DNA from: JBCCOW01 sp039025855
GTDB lineage: Bacteria > Planctomycetota > Phycisphaerae > Phycisphaerales > Phycisphaeraceae
Direction of reading: 5' to 3'
NCBI GenBank assembly: GCA_039025855.1
Contig: JBCCNL010000001.1
Span: 124,001 to 188,000 of the forward strand
DNA: 64,000 nucleotides
The notes under the pieces are model-generated. The model made no database searches and was not told the origin of the DNA. It saw only the letters and a program-made list of their open reading frames with translations. Positions 8,225 to 19,100 of this stretch are shown in pieces. How positions within the stretch are numbered: the first letter of the stretch is position 1; each line of letters opens with the position of its first letter. Position numbers and translations under genes: made by a program.

Positions 8225-10689
8225 CGGTCTTGCCCTTCGACCAGTAGAGAGCCCGCGTTGCGTCGCCCGACCGAGAGCCCGAGCAGCCAGGTCGTCACGA
8301 GGACCGCGACGAGCCCGGCGGTGACCATCCACCCCAACTCGCGCACCGCCGGGATCGACGTCCACATGAGCGAGCCAAACCCGATAAAGGTCGTCACGAA
8401 CGTCAGGTGGATGCCCGTCAATCGGCTTCGGATTGTAACCACACACCCCCGCGCGACGGCATCGCCCAGCAGCAGGCTCGCATCGACCCCGATCCCCAGC
8501 AGCAGCGGCACCGCCGCCAGCGTGACCACGTTCCATTGACCCGACCCCAGCCGCTGCACGAGCAGCGCCGCGAGCAGACCCATCGCCGGCGGCAGCACCG
8601 TCACCACCACACGCCCAACCCGCCGGAGGCTCACCAGCAGCACCAGCCCGATCGGGATCACCGACCACGCGAACGCCCGCAGCAGGTCACGACGCAGCTG
8701 CTTCCGCATCTGCTCGCTGATCAGGTCGAGCCCGGTGGCTTGGAACCCGTCAAGCCCCGACAGCGCTTCACGCAGCCCGTCGAGGTCTTCACGCCGGTCC
8801 GACTCCCGCGCCCACGAACGCGTCGGTACCAGCAGCGCCACCGTGGCCGGCGCGTCGGCATCGAACGGGCTCGGGAAGAACAGCCCCCCCGCACCGGACC
8901 GGGCCAACGCCTCAAGCCCCGGCGACGGCGTCGCCAAAAACCCCGCCAAAAAATCCCCGGCCGGCTCGAACACCGCAGGCCGAAACCCGGCCTGTCCAGC
9001 CGCCTCCAGCAACAAACGCTTGACCTCGACCGGATCGATGTCAGCGAGCAACGCGCTGTTGCGCACGTCGGCCCCAGCCTCGGGCAGCAGGCTCAGCGCG
9101 CTGGCCTTCTCAAACGGGGTATCGAGCCCATGCAGCCGATCCAACCGCTCGTACAGCTGCCCCGCGTCTTCAGCCTCGATCAGCACCAGCACAGAACCCT
9201 GGCGTTGGCCGAACGACCGCTCCATCCGCTGCTGAGCCTCGAGCGTCGGGTTGGGCTGCGGGTGCAGGTTGTACAAGGTCAGTGCGCTGTCATCCCCGCG
9301 GATCAGCACGGCACTCAAGATCATCACCAGGACAAAGGCGATGCCCGCGACGCGTAGCCACGTCGAGTGCGCGAGCGCCCAAACGAGCAGACGATGAGGC
9401 GTTGCGCTGGTCCGGGGAGTCACCGTCTTGCACAGCCCAGTCAACGTGGGCAGAAGGGTCAGCGAGGCGATCGCCGCGCAGGCCAGCGCCAGACCGCCGA
9501 GCACCGCGAGCTGCTTCAGTGCGGTCGGCTCGGTGGCAAGCAGCGCCAGGAAGCCGCACGTCGTGGTGATGCACGCCGTCGCGATCGGCCGGGCCAGCGT
9601 CCGCGCCGCCGACCACGCCCGCTGCACCGGGGTCGTGCCGTCGGGCGCGGCACGCCGCACCTCCGTGAGCAGATGGATCCCGTAGTCCACGCCCAGCCCC
9701 GCGAGCATGCCGCCAGACAATGCCGCGAGCGGCGACAGCCTCATCCCGGTCAGGCCAAAAAGCCCGAACGCGGTGAACATCGCCACTAGGGTCGTCGTCA
9801 ACAGCAACACGATCGGCGTCAGCCGCCGCCACACGATCAGGAACACCCCGACCAGCCCGACCGACGCGAACAGCACCGACCCCTTGATGTCGTCCCGCAC
9901 CCGGCCCGCCGCCTCGGCCGCCATCATGTGCCCCCCCACCGCCTCGAACCGCAGCGTCGGATAGTCCCGGCCCAGCGGTGCCAACACCCCGTTCAAGGCT
10001 TCGGACAATTCAACCGAACGCGCGTGGTCACTCGGAGCAAACGGCACCGCGAGCGTGAGGGACCACGCCGTGCCGGACGCGCTAAACCGCCCAGCCAGCG
10101 GATTGGTCGGTGCGCTCCATTCCGTCTCATCAATACCCGGCGCGGACGGCGTGTCTGCACCCAGCCGTTCCGCAAAGTCGCGCGGCACGAGCTCGCGGAG
10201 CCCCAGCGGGTCGCGCAGCATCTGCCGTGTGACCTCCGCCGGCTGCGGCGTAGCGAGGCGTTGCTTGTGGCGCTGCAGCCTCGCCCGGATCGACTCGGGC
10301 TCCAGCCGGGCGCGCAGTTCCACCACCGCCTCTTCGCTGAGCCAGGCCCGGCCACGCGGGACCTGCTGAATCACCCAATCACGGGCCTGCAACTCGGCCA
10401 CGGCCTGCGCCTCGACACCAAGCTCCTCAAGCCCCTGCGAATCACGGATCGCATCACGCAGCTGATCGATCGCTTCGATCGGGAGCGGCGTGGCATCATC
10501 ACGCGAGCTGACCAAGACGTGCGCCGTACCACCGATGCGAAACCGCTCGTTGATCTGCACCATCGCATCGACCGCGGGGAAGCCCTGGCCAAGCGTGTTC
10601 TCGACCGACGGGTCGAGCTCGAGCCGCGTCCAGCCGATGCACGCCAGCACGAACAGCGCCGGCCACAGGTAGAGGGAAAGGCGTCGCAT
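8221..10689 (-). CDS. MMPL/RND-superfamily exporter
   Basis: An 822-residue membrane protein with the two-fold repeated RND layout: one N-terminal membrane helix, a large periplasmic loop, about five helices, then the same again. GLGVDYGIHLL in the first half and LGIGVDASLLLGDAV in the second are the intramembrane acidic motifs that use the proton gradient. Such MMPL proteins export lipids or glycolipids. In aryl-polyene clusters the matching exporter works with LolA and a small lipoprotein, both of which are encoded here. It starts 3 bases after the lipoprotein gene and overlaps the downstream acyltransferase gene. Confidence 0.92.
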   Translation of the reverse strand: MRRLSLYLWPALFVLACIGWTRLELDPSVENTLGQGFPAVDAMVQINERFRIGGTAHVLVSSRDDATPLPIEAIDQLRDAIRDSQGLEELGVEAQAVAELQARDWVIQQVPRGRAWLSEEAVVELRARLEPESIRARLQRHKQRLATPQPAEVTRQMLRDPLGLRELVPRDFAERLGADTPSAPGIDETEWSAPTNPLAGRFSASGTAWSLTLAVPFAPSDHARSVELSEALNGVLAPLGRDYPTLRFEAVGGHMMAAEAAGRVRDDIKGSVLFASVGLVGVFLIVWRRLTPIVLLLTTTLVAMFTAFGLFGLTGMRLSPLAALSGGMLAGLGVDYGIHLLTEVRRAAPDGTTPVQRAWSAARTLARPIATACITTTCGFLALLATEPTALKQLAVLGGLALACAAIASLTLLPTLTGLCKTVTPRTSATPHRLLVWALAHSTWLRVAGIAFVLVMILSAVLIRGDDSALTLYNLHPQPNPTLEAQQRMERSFGQRQGSVLVLIEAEDAGQLYERLDRLHGLDTPFEKASALSLLPEAGADVRNSALLADIDPVEVKRLLLEAAGQAGFRPAVFEPAGDFLAGFLATPSPGLEALARSGAGGLFFPSPFDADAPATVALLVPTRSWARESDRREDLDGLREALSGLDGFQATGLDLISEQMRKQLRRDLLRAFAWSVIPIGLVLLVSLRRVGRVVVTVLPPAMGLLAALLVQRLGSGQWNVVTLAAVPLLLGIGVDASLLLGDAVARGCVVTIRSRLTGIHLTFVTTFIGFGSLMWTSIPAVRELGWMVTAGLVAVLVTTWLLGLSVGRRNAGSLLVEGQDR

Positions 10690-10692
10690 GGG

Positions 10693-11484
10693 TCAATCGG
10701 GGCCGAACGCGAGGCTGAGCCGAGTCGCAAGACCGAGCCGGCGGCTTCCGGGCACCGGCTTGAAGTGGGCCGGCGTCAGTGATGGATTGGGCTGGAACGC
10801 GTCAACAAGGAACTCCACAACCGGCTCCCCGCCCAGGCTCAGCCGCAGCGCGTCCACATGCGGCGCCGGCTCACCACTTCGATAACGCAGCTCGGTCGTC
10901 ACCGGGCCATCGGGGCTCTGAACCAAGACCCGGTGAGTCGTCCGAGTGCTGCGGTGGACCCAGACCTCAGCGGGATGCTCGCCGATGAGGTCAGTCGTGT
11001 TGAACACTAGGTGATCGTCGGCCGACCGATCGAAGACCAGCGACTCGCTGCGGATCAATGCGAGCGGCAGTTCGATCGGTGCAGCGTCCGTCGCATCACC
11101 ACCCGCGTCGTCGGCACGGCTCCGGGTCCAGACCCACGCCTCCCCGTCGGCATACACCAGGTCAATCGCGTTGCGACCGAGCTTGCTCGCGCGCAGCCGC
11201 AGGCGGGGTGATTCAGTCTCGAGCGCATCGATCAGCATGATCCCGTCCAGCCTTGTGGTTCGGCCTTCCCGCGACAGCAACACCGTGCCGACCGCCCGCC
11301 ACGACGTGAGCCCCGCATCACGCTCCTGCATCGCCGCAAGCACCGCCTCGGGCGCCGCGTCTTCGTACACCGGCAGATCAACACCGGGGTGGTCGTACAC
11401 ACCGCCGCGCTGGAGACACCCCTGCCCGAGCACCGCGAACGCGGGCATCAACCACGCCCACGCCGAAAACACCCGGCCCGTCAC
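10693..11484 (-). CDS. outer-membrane lipoprotein of the polyene-lipid export set
   Basis: A 263-residue protein starting at the GTG at 11484, which overlaps the TGA of the ligase gene (GTGA). The signal peptide is followed by the lipobox LGQGC with Cys near residue 23. The mature domain has the beta-rich look of LolB-like/DUF3261-type proteins (AVGTVLLSREGRTTRLDG, RLRASKLGRNAIDLVY), which accept lipids at the outer membrane. In aryl-polyene clusters a lipoprotein of this kind partners with the MMPL exporter. The family call is by pattern and context, not by a profile search. Confidence 0.75.
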   Translation of the reverse strand: MTGRVFSAWAWLMPAFAVLGQGCLQRGGVYDHPGVDLPVYEDAAPEAVLAAMQERDAGLTSWRAVGTVLLSREGRTTRLDGIMLIDALETESPRLRLRASKLGRNAIDLVYADGEAWVWTRSRADDAGGDATDAAPIELPLALIRSESLVFDRSADDHLVFNTTDLIGEHPAEVWVHRSTRTTHRVLVQSPDGPVTTELRYRSGEPAPHVDALRLSLGGEPVVEFLVDAFQPNPSLTPAHFKPVPGSRRLGLATRLSLAFGPD

Positions 11485-12947
11485 GAGGGCACCGCCGACA
11501 ACGCCTCGTCTGGCTGGGCGTGCCGGATCACTTTGCCCAACGCCGTGCGCGGCAGGTGTTCGCAGGCGAAGGTGCGCGGCACCTTCCACGGCGCAAGGTG
11601 GTGCCGGCAGTGGCGTCGCAGTTCGGCCGCCGTCGGCGGGGCGTCGTCGTCGGTCGGCTCGATCACCGCGTTGAGCCGACTGATCGTGTGGTTCAGCCGC
11701 TCCTCACCGACGAGCGCTTCGCGGACGCCGGGGTGCAGCCGAAGGATGGCCTCGACCTCCATCGGGTTGACCTTGTTCGCACCGACATCGATCAGCAGCT
11801 TCCGCCGTGCGACAAACCGGAAGTGCCCGTCGCGCCCGCGCACCCCCAGGTCGCCCGTCAGGAAACATCGCCGCCCCGCGATCTCAGTAAATGGAGGCTC
11901 GTGCTCGGCCTCGCCCAACGCGTCGATGTAGCCCGTCATCAGCGACGGGGCATCGACCGCGATCTCGCCCGTCATGCCGTCCGAGACCGGCACCCGGCTG
12001 TCCGGATCCACGATGTGCATCGCCACCCCCGGCATCGGCCGCCCCAACCACCCGGCATCGTGCCCCGGCTCATGTGGGTCCGCCAAACAGACCGAGCCCA
12101 TCTCCGTCGCCCCGTAGTAGTTCGCCGCTTCAAGCCCGAGCTTGTCCCGGCAGGCATACCACAGCGGCTCGGGCAGCGTCGCACCCGCACAAAGCAGGCG
12201 ACGCAGCGTCGGGAACGCCGGCTCACCCGGTTCGCCGCGGTGCATCTGCACGAGCATGTCGACCATGGCCGGGACCGCCGGCAGGATCGTCGCACCGGTC
12301 TCATGGATCCGCTGCGCCAACCGGTCCGGCGTGAACGCGTTCTCCAGCTCGACACGCGACCCCGCCAACAGCGGCGCAAGCAGCCCCGCCTCCAGCCCAT
12401 ACGCATGGGTCAACGGCACCGCCGCAAACACGGTGTCGCCAGCCAGGTACCCCACCGACGTGCAGACCTGACACGCCACCGCGTCCACCGCCGCCGCCTC
12501 CCGCCGCACCACCTTCGAACCGCCAGTCGTGCCCGATGACGGCAGCGCCAGCCAGCCGCGTAGTTCGACCGGTCCATCCGTCCGCTGCGTGTCCAACGAG
12601 GCCCCCTCCGCCACCGACTCCTCCACACGCACCGTCACCCCAACACCCGCCTGCTGCGCCACGCGCCGACGCTCCGCGTCCGGCAAGCGATCCGACATCG
12701 GCAACACCCCATACCCCAGATGCCACAACGCAAACAGGTGCACCACCATCCCCGGCGTCGAGCCGCCCACCAGCCCGACGGGCCGCGCCGCGTCCGGCCC
12801 GGGCAGCTCCGACGCCAACCGCTCCGCGCAGCCCAGCACCAGGCCCGGCAGCTCCCCGTAGCTCACCTCCACCTCACCCAGCCGCAGCAGAACCCCGGAC
12901 GGCGACCGCTGCGCGTGCTGTTGAATCGCCTGACTGATCCCTTGCAT
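11481..12947 (-). CDS. AMP-forming acyl/aryl-CoA ligase-like enzyme
   Basis: A 488-residue protein of the ANL (acyl-CoA synthetase) family, starting at the ATG at 12947; a longer frame exists but has no family sequence. Core motifs are SSGTTGGSK (P-loop, about residue 138), NYYGATEMGSVCL (A5) and FLTGDLGVRGRDGHFRF (A7), followed by the hinge region VARRKLLIDVGANKV. The C-terminal Lys is in LGKVIRH. It should activate a carboxylic acid as the adenylate and load it on the ACP or CoA, giving the starter unit. It is the first gene of the minus-strand operon. Confidence 0.9.
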   Translation of the reverse strand: MQGISQAIQQHAQRSPSGVLLRLGEVEVSYGELPGLVLGCAERLASELPGPDAARPVGLVGGSTPGMVVHLFALWHLGYGVLPMSDRLPDAERRRVAQQAGVGVTVRVEESVAEGASLDTQRTDGPVELRGWLALPSSGTTGGSKVVRREAAAVDAVACQVCTSVGYLAGDTVFAAVPLTHAYGLEAGLLAPLLAGSRVELENAFTPDRLAQRIHETGATILPAVPAMVDMLVQMHRGEPGEPAFPTLRRLLCAGATLPEPLWYACRDKLGLEAANYYGATEMGSVCLADPHEPGHDAGWLGRPMPGVAMHIVDPDSRVPVSDGMTGEIAVDAPSLMTGYIDALGEAEHEPPFTEIAGRRCFLTGDLGVRGRDGHFRFVARRKLLIDVGANKVNPMEVEAILRLHPGVREALVGEERLNHTISRLNAVIEPTDDDAPPTAAELRRHCRHHLAPWKVPRTFACEHLPRTALGKVIRHAQPDEALSAVPS

Positions 12948-13253
12948 AGCTCTACTGTTGAAGCGAACCGGAGGCCGCCCCCAGAATATGGCAGAGCAGC
13001 GTTTTCCGCCAAATCGCCATGGCCCACCCAGTACAGCACGCAAACGCCCCGCAACCCCCAGCAGGCCCCGCAAAGCCCCAGAAACGCCTGAATGACCCCT
13101 GTTCGTGTCAGACGTGCAACAGAGGGGTCTGCTAGATTGATCCGCGGCAGAGGGGGGGCCTCCCCCCAGCCGATTGACGGATGTTCAACCCGTTCCGCGG
13201 GTTCTCAGGTCGATCACCGCGTCCCTGCCGCGCCCGCTCCGGAGAGGTGTCCC
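12948..13253. other. 306-base divergent intergenic region
   Basis: This region separates the minus-strand ligase operon from the plus-strand membrane module and must hold promoters for both. A run of seven G near 13150 and a GGAGAGG ribosome-binding site at about 13241-13247 precede the YqiJ-like start. No clear inverted repeat operator or small gene was found. Confidence 0.4.
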
Positions 13254-13904
13254 ATGGCCGACTTCATCACAGCCTGCACGCAGAGCCCCACCAACCTCGT
13301 GTTGTCCGTGCTCCTGGTGCTCATCATGCTGTACTGGATCGTCGTCATCATCGGGGCCGTCGGCATGGACAGCCTCGACTTCGATTTCGACTTCGACGGC
13401 GATGTCGACCTCGCCCTCGACGGCCACACCAGCCTCTTCGGCGCAGGCATCGGCCTCTCGTTCCTCCGGTTCTTCCACGTCGGCACCGTGCCGCTGCTCA
13501 TCCTGGTCTCCGTCTTCGTCCTCATGATGTGGGCCATCGGCGTGATCAGCTACCCGCTCATTGGCAACTGGGGCATCCTCCTCCAACTGCTCATGCTGGT
13601 CCCCTTCGCGATCGGCGCAATCCTCCTGACCAAAGTCCTCACGCTGCCGCTTCGTGTCTTCTTCGACAAGCTCAAAGCCCAGGAAGCCGCCGAGCAAAGC
13701 GTCAACCTCATCGGCCAACGCTGCGAAGTCGTCTCCCTCACCGCCACCCACCGGCACGGGCAGGTCAAGGTCGCCACCGACGGCTCCCCCCTGCTGCTTA
13801 ACGTCGTAACCCCCGACGAATCGATCACCCTGAACAAGGGCGACGAAGCCGTATTGATCTCCCAGGACGCCGACTCAAGCGTCTTCACCATCCAGGGGTT
13901 TTAA
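13254..13904 (+). CDS. YqiJ/NfeD-like membrane protein with C-terminal OB domain
   Basis: A 216-residue protein starting at the ATG at 13254, preceded by GGAGAGG. Three or four membrane helices (around residues 15-38, 70-95 and 105-135) flank an acidic Asp/Phe-rich stretch (DFDFDFDGDVDLALDG). The C-terminal 65 residues form an OB-like beta domain (LIGQRCEVVSLTATHRHGQVKV) as in YqiJ and NfeD proteins. In E. coli YqiJ is encoded next to the flotillin YqiK, and the same pair occurs here with a 24-base gap. NfeD-like OB domains usually modulate or bind the SPFH partner. Confidence 0.85.
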   Translation: MADFITACTQSPTNLVLSVLLVLIMLYWIVVIIGAVGMDSLDFDFDFDGDVDLALDGHTSLFGAGIGLSFLRFFHVGTVPLLILVSVFVLMMWAIGVISYPLIGNWGILLQLLMLVPFAIGAILLTKVLTLPLRVFFDKLKAQEAAEQSVNLIGQRCEVVSLTATHRHGQVKVATDGSPLLLNVVTPDESITLNKGDEAVLISQDADSSVFTIQGF

Positions 13905-13928
13905 ACCCCCGCTCCGGAGCACACTGCC

Positions 13929-16046
13929 ATGCTGCAACTCCTACCAACCCTCGGCCTCGCCACGCAGACGATGTTCGTCCTCGTTGTGGCCGGCATCGTC
14001 GGCTTCATCCTCGTCGTCGCGATCGTCGCCACCGTCGCCAAGTTCTACGTCAAGGTCGAGCCCGGGACCGCACTGGTCCGCCGCGGCCAGGGCGGCGGCC
14101 AGGTGTCCTTCAACGGCAAGCTGGTCATCCCCATCGCCCACCGCGCCGACATCATGGACATCTCCGTCCGGCGTATCGAGATCTACCGGCACGGCTCAGA
14201 GGGCCTGATCTGTAAAGACAACGTCCGCGCCGACATCAAGGTCGCCTTCTTCGTCCGCGTCAACAACGTCGACAAAGACGTCCTCCAGGTCGCCGACTCC
14301 ATCGGCGTCAAGCGTGCGTCCCAGCTCGACGCCCTCGTCGAGCTCTTCGACGCCAAGTTCTCCGAAGCCCTGAAAACCGTCGGTAAGAAGTTCGACTTCA
14401 CCGAGCTCTACACCGAACGCGAACGCTTCAAAGACGCCATCCTCGAACACCTCGGCACCGACCTCAACGGCTACGTCCTAGACGACGCCGCGATCGACTA
14501 CCTCGAACAGACCGAACTCGGCAAGCTCGACCCCAAGAACATCCTCGACGCCGAGGGCATCAAGAAGATCACCGACCTCACGGCACGCGAAGCGATCCTT
14601 GCCAACGACATCTCCCGCGAGAAAGAAAAGACGATCACCAAGCAGGACGTCGAGGCCCGCGAGGCGATCCTCGAGCTCGAGCGCCAGCAGGCCGAGGCCG
14701 AGGCCAAGCAGGCCCGCGAGATCGCCACCGTCCAGGCCCGCGAGCAGGCCGAGTCCCAGAAAGTCGAAGAGGAGGAGCGGTACAAGTCGGAGAAGGCCCG
14801 CATCGCAACCGAAGAAGAGCTCGGTATCGCCGAAGAAAACAAGCTGCGGCAGATCCTCGTCGCCCAGCGGGCCAAGGAACGCACCGACGCGGTCGAGACC
14901 GAGCGTGTCCAGCGTGAGCAGGGCCTCGAGATGACCGAACGCGAGCGCGTCGTGGAACTGGCCCGGATCGAGAAGGAGACCGCCCTTGAGGTCGAACGCA
15001 AGAAGATCCAGGACGTCATCCGCGAACGCGTGGTGGTCGAGCGGGCGGTGGTCGAGGAAGAGCAGAAGATCAAGGACACCGAAGAGATCATGACTGCCGA
15101 GCGGGCCAAGAGCGTGCAGGTCACCACGGCCACGGCACAGGCGGAAGAAGAGAAGATCAAGGAAGTGAAGAAGGCCGAGGCCGCGAAGCTGGCGAGCCAG
15201 TTCGAGGCCGACGAGATCCTGATCGAGGCCGAGGCCAAGCGGGCCGCGGCTGAGAAGGAAGCGCTGGCCAAGATGAAGCTGGCCGAGGCCCGTCAGGCCG
15301 AAGCCGCCGCGGACGGCCTCGCCGAGGCCGAGGTCATGGACGCCAAGGCCGGGGCCGTTGAGAAGTACGGCACCGCCGAGGCCGAGGTCGTCCAACGCAA
15401 GCTCGAAGCCGAGGCCAAGGGCGACTTCGCCAAGGCCGAGGCCATCAAGGCCAAGGGCAGCGCCGAGGCCGACGTCATGCAGGCCAAGTACGCCGCCGAG
15501 GCCGACGGTGTCGCCGGCAAGGCCGAGGCCATGAAGAAGCTCGACGGTGTCGGCAAAGAACACGAAGAGTTCAAGCTCAACCTCGACAAACAGCTCCAGG
15601 TCGAGCTCAAGCAGATCGACATCCACAAGGACATCGCGGCCGAACAGGCCAAGGTGCTCGGCGAAGCGCTCAAGTCCGCCAACATCGACATCGTCGGCGG
15701 CGAGTCCGAGTTCTTCGACACCATCATCCACGCGATCACCAAGGGCAAACAGGTCGACCGGCTCGTCGACAACTCCGACCACCTCGCCCGGCTGTCCGAC
15801 TCGCTCCTGTCCAGCAACGGCGACGGCACCACCCTCGCCGACCGTATCGGCGACTTCGTCTCCCGCTCCGGTATCGACAGCGACGACGTCAAGAACCTCT
15901 CGATCGCCGCGCTCATCGGCAAGATGATCGCCGACTCCAGCGACCAGGGCGTCGTCAACGAGCTCAAGAACCTGCTGAGCCTGTCCAAAGCCGCCGGGTA
16001 TGCCGACCAGAAACTCGCCAGCCTCGGCGTCAAGGCCCGCGCCTGA
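13929..16046 (+). CDS. yqiK: YqiK/flotillin-like SPFH protein
   Basis: A 705-residue protein. A single N-terminal membrane helix (about residues 12-36, VLVVAGIVGFILVVAIVAT) is followed by an SPFH/band-7 domain (about 40-200; KVEPGTALVRRGQGG, ISVRRIEIYRHG, ADIKVAFFVRV). After that, residues 220-530 form a very long charged coiled coil with repeated AEAEAK/AKAEA units typical of flotillins. The C-terminus is helical and leucine-rich. Flotillins oligomerise into membrane microdomains that scaffold other proteins. GGAG lies 9 bases before the ATG. Placement before PspA and two AAA+ genes suggests it recruits that machinery to the inner membrane. Confidence 0.93.
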   Translation: MLQLLPTLGLATQTMFVLVVAGIVGFILVVAIVATVAKFYVKVEPGTALVRRGQGGGQVSFNGKLVIPIAHRADIMDISVRRIEIYRHGSEGLICKDNVRADIKVAFFVRVNNVDKDVLQVADSIGVKRASQLDALVELFDAKFSEALKTVGKKFDFTELYTERERFKDAILEHLGTDLNGYVLDDAAIDYLEQTELGKLDPKNILDAEGIKKITDLTAREAILANDISREKEKTITKQDVEAREAILELERQQAEAEAKQAREIATVQAREQAESQKVEEEERYKSEKARIATEEELGIAEENKLRQILVAQRAKERTDAVETERVQREQGLEMTERERVVELARIEKETALEVERKKIQDVIRERVVVERAVVEEEQKIKDTEEIMTAERAKSVQVTTATAQAEEEKIKEVKKAEAAKLASQFEADEILIEAEAKRAAAEKEALAKMKLAEARQAEAAADGLAEAEVMDAKAGAVEKYGTAEAEVVQRKLEAEAKGDFAKAEAIKAKGSAEADVMQAKYAAEADGVAGKAEAMKKLDGVGKEHEEFKLNLDKQLQVELKQIDIHKDIAAEQAKVLGEALKSANIDIVGGESEFFDTIIHAITKGKQVDRLVDNSDHLARLSDSLLSSNGDGTTLADRIGDFVSRSGIDSDDVKNLSIAALIGKMIADSSDQGVVNELKNLLSLSKAAGYADQKLASLGVKARA

Positions 16047-16101
16047 CCCGGCCGTTCTTCACGCATCCGCTGAGCTGCACCCGCCGTGCCCAGAGTAATC
16101 G

Positions 16102-19100
16102 ATGGCTGAAACTCCAGAAGCCACATCCGAGGCCCTGCCGGAGGACCCCACCCCGTCCCAGGGTCCGAGCCACGACCAGATCGACCAGGGCGCCTACGAG
16201 GTCATCCGACGCCGGCTCGACACGCACGGCCGGGACCTCCGCACCCGCCTCGATCAGCTCAACGCCCGCCGCAAAGAAGTCTTCGGGTCCATCGACTTCA
16301 AGCTGATCGACAACGAGCGGATCACCACGGGCAACAACTGCGTCCCCCGCGACATCGCCGCCGTCGGCGACCGCTTCCTGATGGGCTTCAACGTCCACTT
16401 CGGGCTCAAATCCCACGTCGAGCTCGACGACGTCTTCGCGATCTACCGGTTCGACGGCAGCACCTTCCACGCCGACGACCTTTCGCTCCTCGATAACGAA
16501 GACTTCGCCAAGGACTTCACCGACCTGTTCCGTTTTTACAAGAACGCCAAGTTCGCCAAGTTCTTCCGCGAAGGCCCGCACGTCTATATGAAGTTCCACG
16601 TCGGGCGCGACGTCGATGACTTCAAGGCCTTCAAGTGGGCCATCGAGGGCGAGTCCCTCCGCTACATGGGCAACCGCTCCGACCACGAGGTCCGCTACCC
16701 CGAGCAACACGACTTCACCTGGACCCGCGCGACCCGCGAGATGCAGACCCAGGGCGCGTTCCCGCACTACTCGATCGAAGACATCGTCTTCGTCGAAGCG
16801 ACAGGTGGCGACTTCACCATCAAGGTCGAAGACAACAGCAACACCGGCGAGGGCATCTACGTCGAGCCGGTCGAGAACGCCGACCAGTCCCTCGACGACG
16901 CCGAGATCCACTACTGCGTCGTCGGGCACATCGTCCTGCTCAAGGTTCGGCCCTATCAGGAACGCAACTTCCGGTACTACATCTTCAACGCCAAGCTCCA
17001 GCAGGTGCACCGCGAAGACAGCCTCGGCGAGGCCTGCGTCCTCCTCCCCGAGAGCCACGGCCTAGTCTTCTCCCGCGGCTACTACCTCGCCTCCGGCAAA
17101 TACCAACGCTTCCCCGGCATCCCCGACGACCTCATCTTCGAACGCAAGATCTCCGCGCCCAACGGCGAAGACTTCGCCTTCCTCTTCTATCACCGCCGGC
17201 AGGGCATCTACGTCATCCTCGCCTACAACCTGATCGACCAGTCGATCGACACCCCGCTGGTCACCAACGGCTACGCATTCTTCGGCGACGGCCGCGTCGT
17301 GTTCTTCAAGACCCCCGAAGACGCCGAACCCCAGAAACACCACGCGATCCAGGTCTGGCAGACCCCCTTCGTCGGGCCCAACTACGTCGCGCCGCCCGGC
17401 GAGGAGTCCTACCTCTCGAAGATCGGCAACCGCGACATTGTGCGTGGCATGGCCGAGTGCGTTGAGGTCCTCGAACTGCTCTCCCGCGAAGACCTCTACT
17501 CCGACCTCTACGTCGATCTGGTCAAGACCACCTCCGACCTGCTCGACGCCTACTTCTGGCTCGACCACGACGAGTCAGCCAACCTCGCCGAGCCCCTGGG
17601 CGAGATCAAGACCGCCGCCGAAGCCGCGATCGGCGAGTACGAAAAGGTCACCCGGATCCGCCGAAACACCGAGCGGCAGATCGCTGCCGTGACCCGCGAG
17701 GCCGAAGACCTGGTCAACACCAACGCGACCCGGATCTACGACAACATCCTCGTCTACGTCGAAGCCCTCGCGTCGCTCCGAGAAGTCCGGGGCAAGACCA
17801 TCGCGCTCAAGGAGCTGCGTTACGCCGACCTCAAGCACATCGACGAACTCGAAGAGCGGGTCAAGGACCAGACCGCGTCACTGTCGCAGCGCTGCGTGGA
17901 CTTCCTGCTCGACGAGAAGTCGCTCACGCCCTACCAGGCCGCCGCCGAGGAGCACGACGCAAAGATCGACAGCCTGACCAAGGCGACCGACGCGAAGGAG
18001 CTCGCCGAGCTGGTCCAGAAGAGCGCCGACGAGCTCGAGATGCTGATCGAGATCGTCGGCAACCTCCGCATCGAAGACACGACCCACCGCACCGAGATCG
18101 TCGACAACATCTCAGCGATCTTCGGCCAGCTCAACGCCACCCGCACCCGCCTCCGCAACAAGCAGCAGGAGCTCGGCCGGGCCGAGGGCGTCTCCGAGTT
18201 CAACTCCCAGCTCAAGCTGCTGAACCAGTCTGTCGTCAACTACCTCGACCTGTCCGACGACCCGGAGAAGACCGAGCAGTACCTCACGAAGGTGATGGTG
18301 CAGATCGAAGAGCTCGAGGGCCGGTTCGCCGAGTTCGACGAATTCGTGATCCAGCTCACCGAGAAGCGGGACGAGGTGTACACCGCGTTCGAGAACCGCA
18401 AGCTCCAGCTGGTCGAGAAGCGGAACAAGCGGGCCGACGCACTCGGCCAAGCGGCGGGCCGCATCCTCAGCAGCATCAAGTCCCGGGTCGACGGGATGGA
18501 GCAGATCAACGCGATCAACAGCTACTTCGCCAGCGACCTGATGATCGACAAGGTCCGCGACATCTGCGAACAGCTGGCCGAGCTCGACGACACGGTCCGG
18601 GTCGACGACATCCAGTCCCGGCTCAAGGCGATCCGCGAGGACGCTGTCCGCCAGCTCAAGGACCGCCAGGACCTCCAGGCCGACGGCCGAAACACCATCC
18701 GCTTCGGGCGACACGTCTTCTCGGTCAACAACCAGGCCGTCGACCTCACCACGATCACCCGCGGCGGCGAGATGAAGCTGCACCTAACCGGCACGCAGTT
18801 CTTCGAAGCCATCGAAGACCAGCAGCTGCTGGAAACACAAGACGTCTGGTCGCAGGAGGTCGTCTCGGAAGACACCACGGTCTACCGCGCCGAGTACCTC
18901 GCCTACCTCATGCACGAGCAGCTCACACGCGGCGAACCCGCCGAGCTGCAGGCCTTGCTAAAGGAGACCGACGACGACAGCGACCCGATCCTCGACGCGG
19001 TGCGGTCCTTCATGGGGCCACGTTACAGCGAGGGCTACACCAAGGGCGTCCACGACGCCGACGCCGCCGTCCTCCTGCGGGCCCTGCTCGAGATGCACGG

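Noticed and set aside
13895..13909. GGGGTTTTAAACCCC palindrome as a terminator after the YqiJ-like gene
   Set aside because: It has almost no loop, spans the stop codon, and the flotillin gene starts 24 bases later as part of the same operon.
14478..15782. Long open frame on the minus strand opposite the flotillin gene, about 434 codons
   Set aside because: Its composition is a Leu/Asp/Gly-rich mirror of the AEAK coiled-coil codons on the plus strand, and it has no domain; it is an antisense artefact of high GC.
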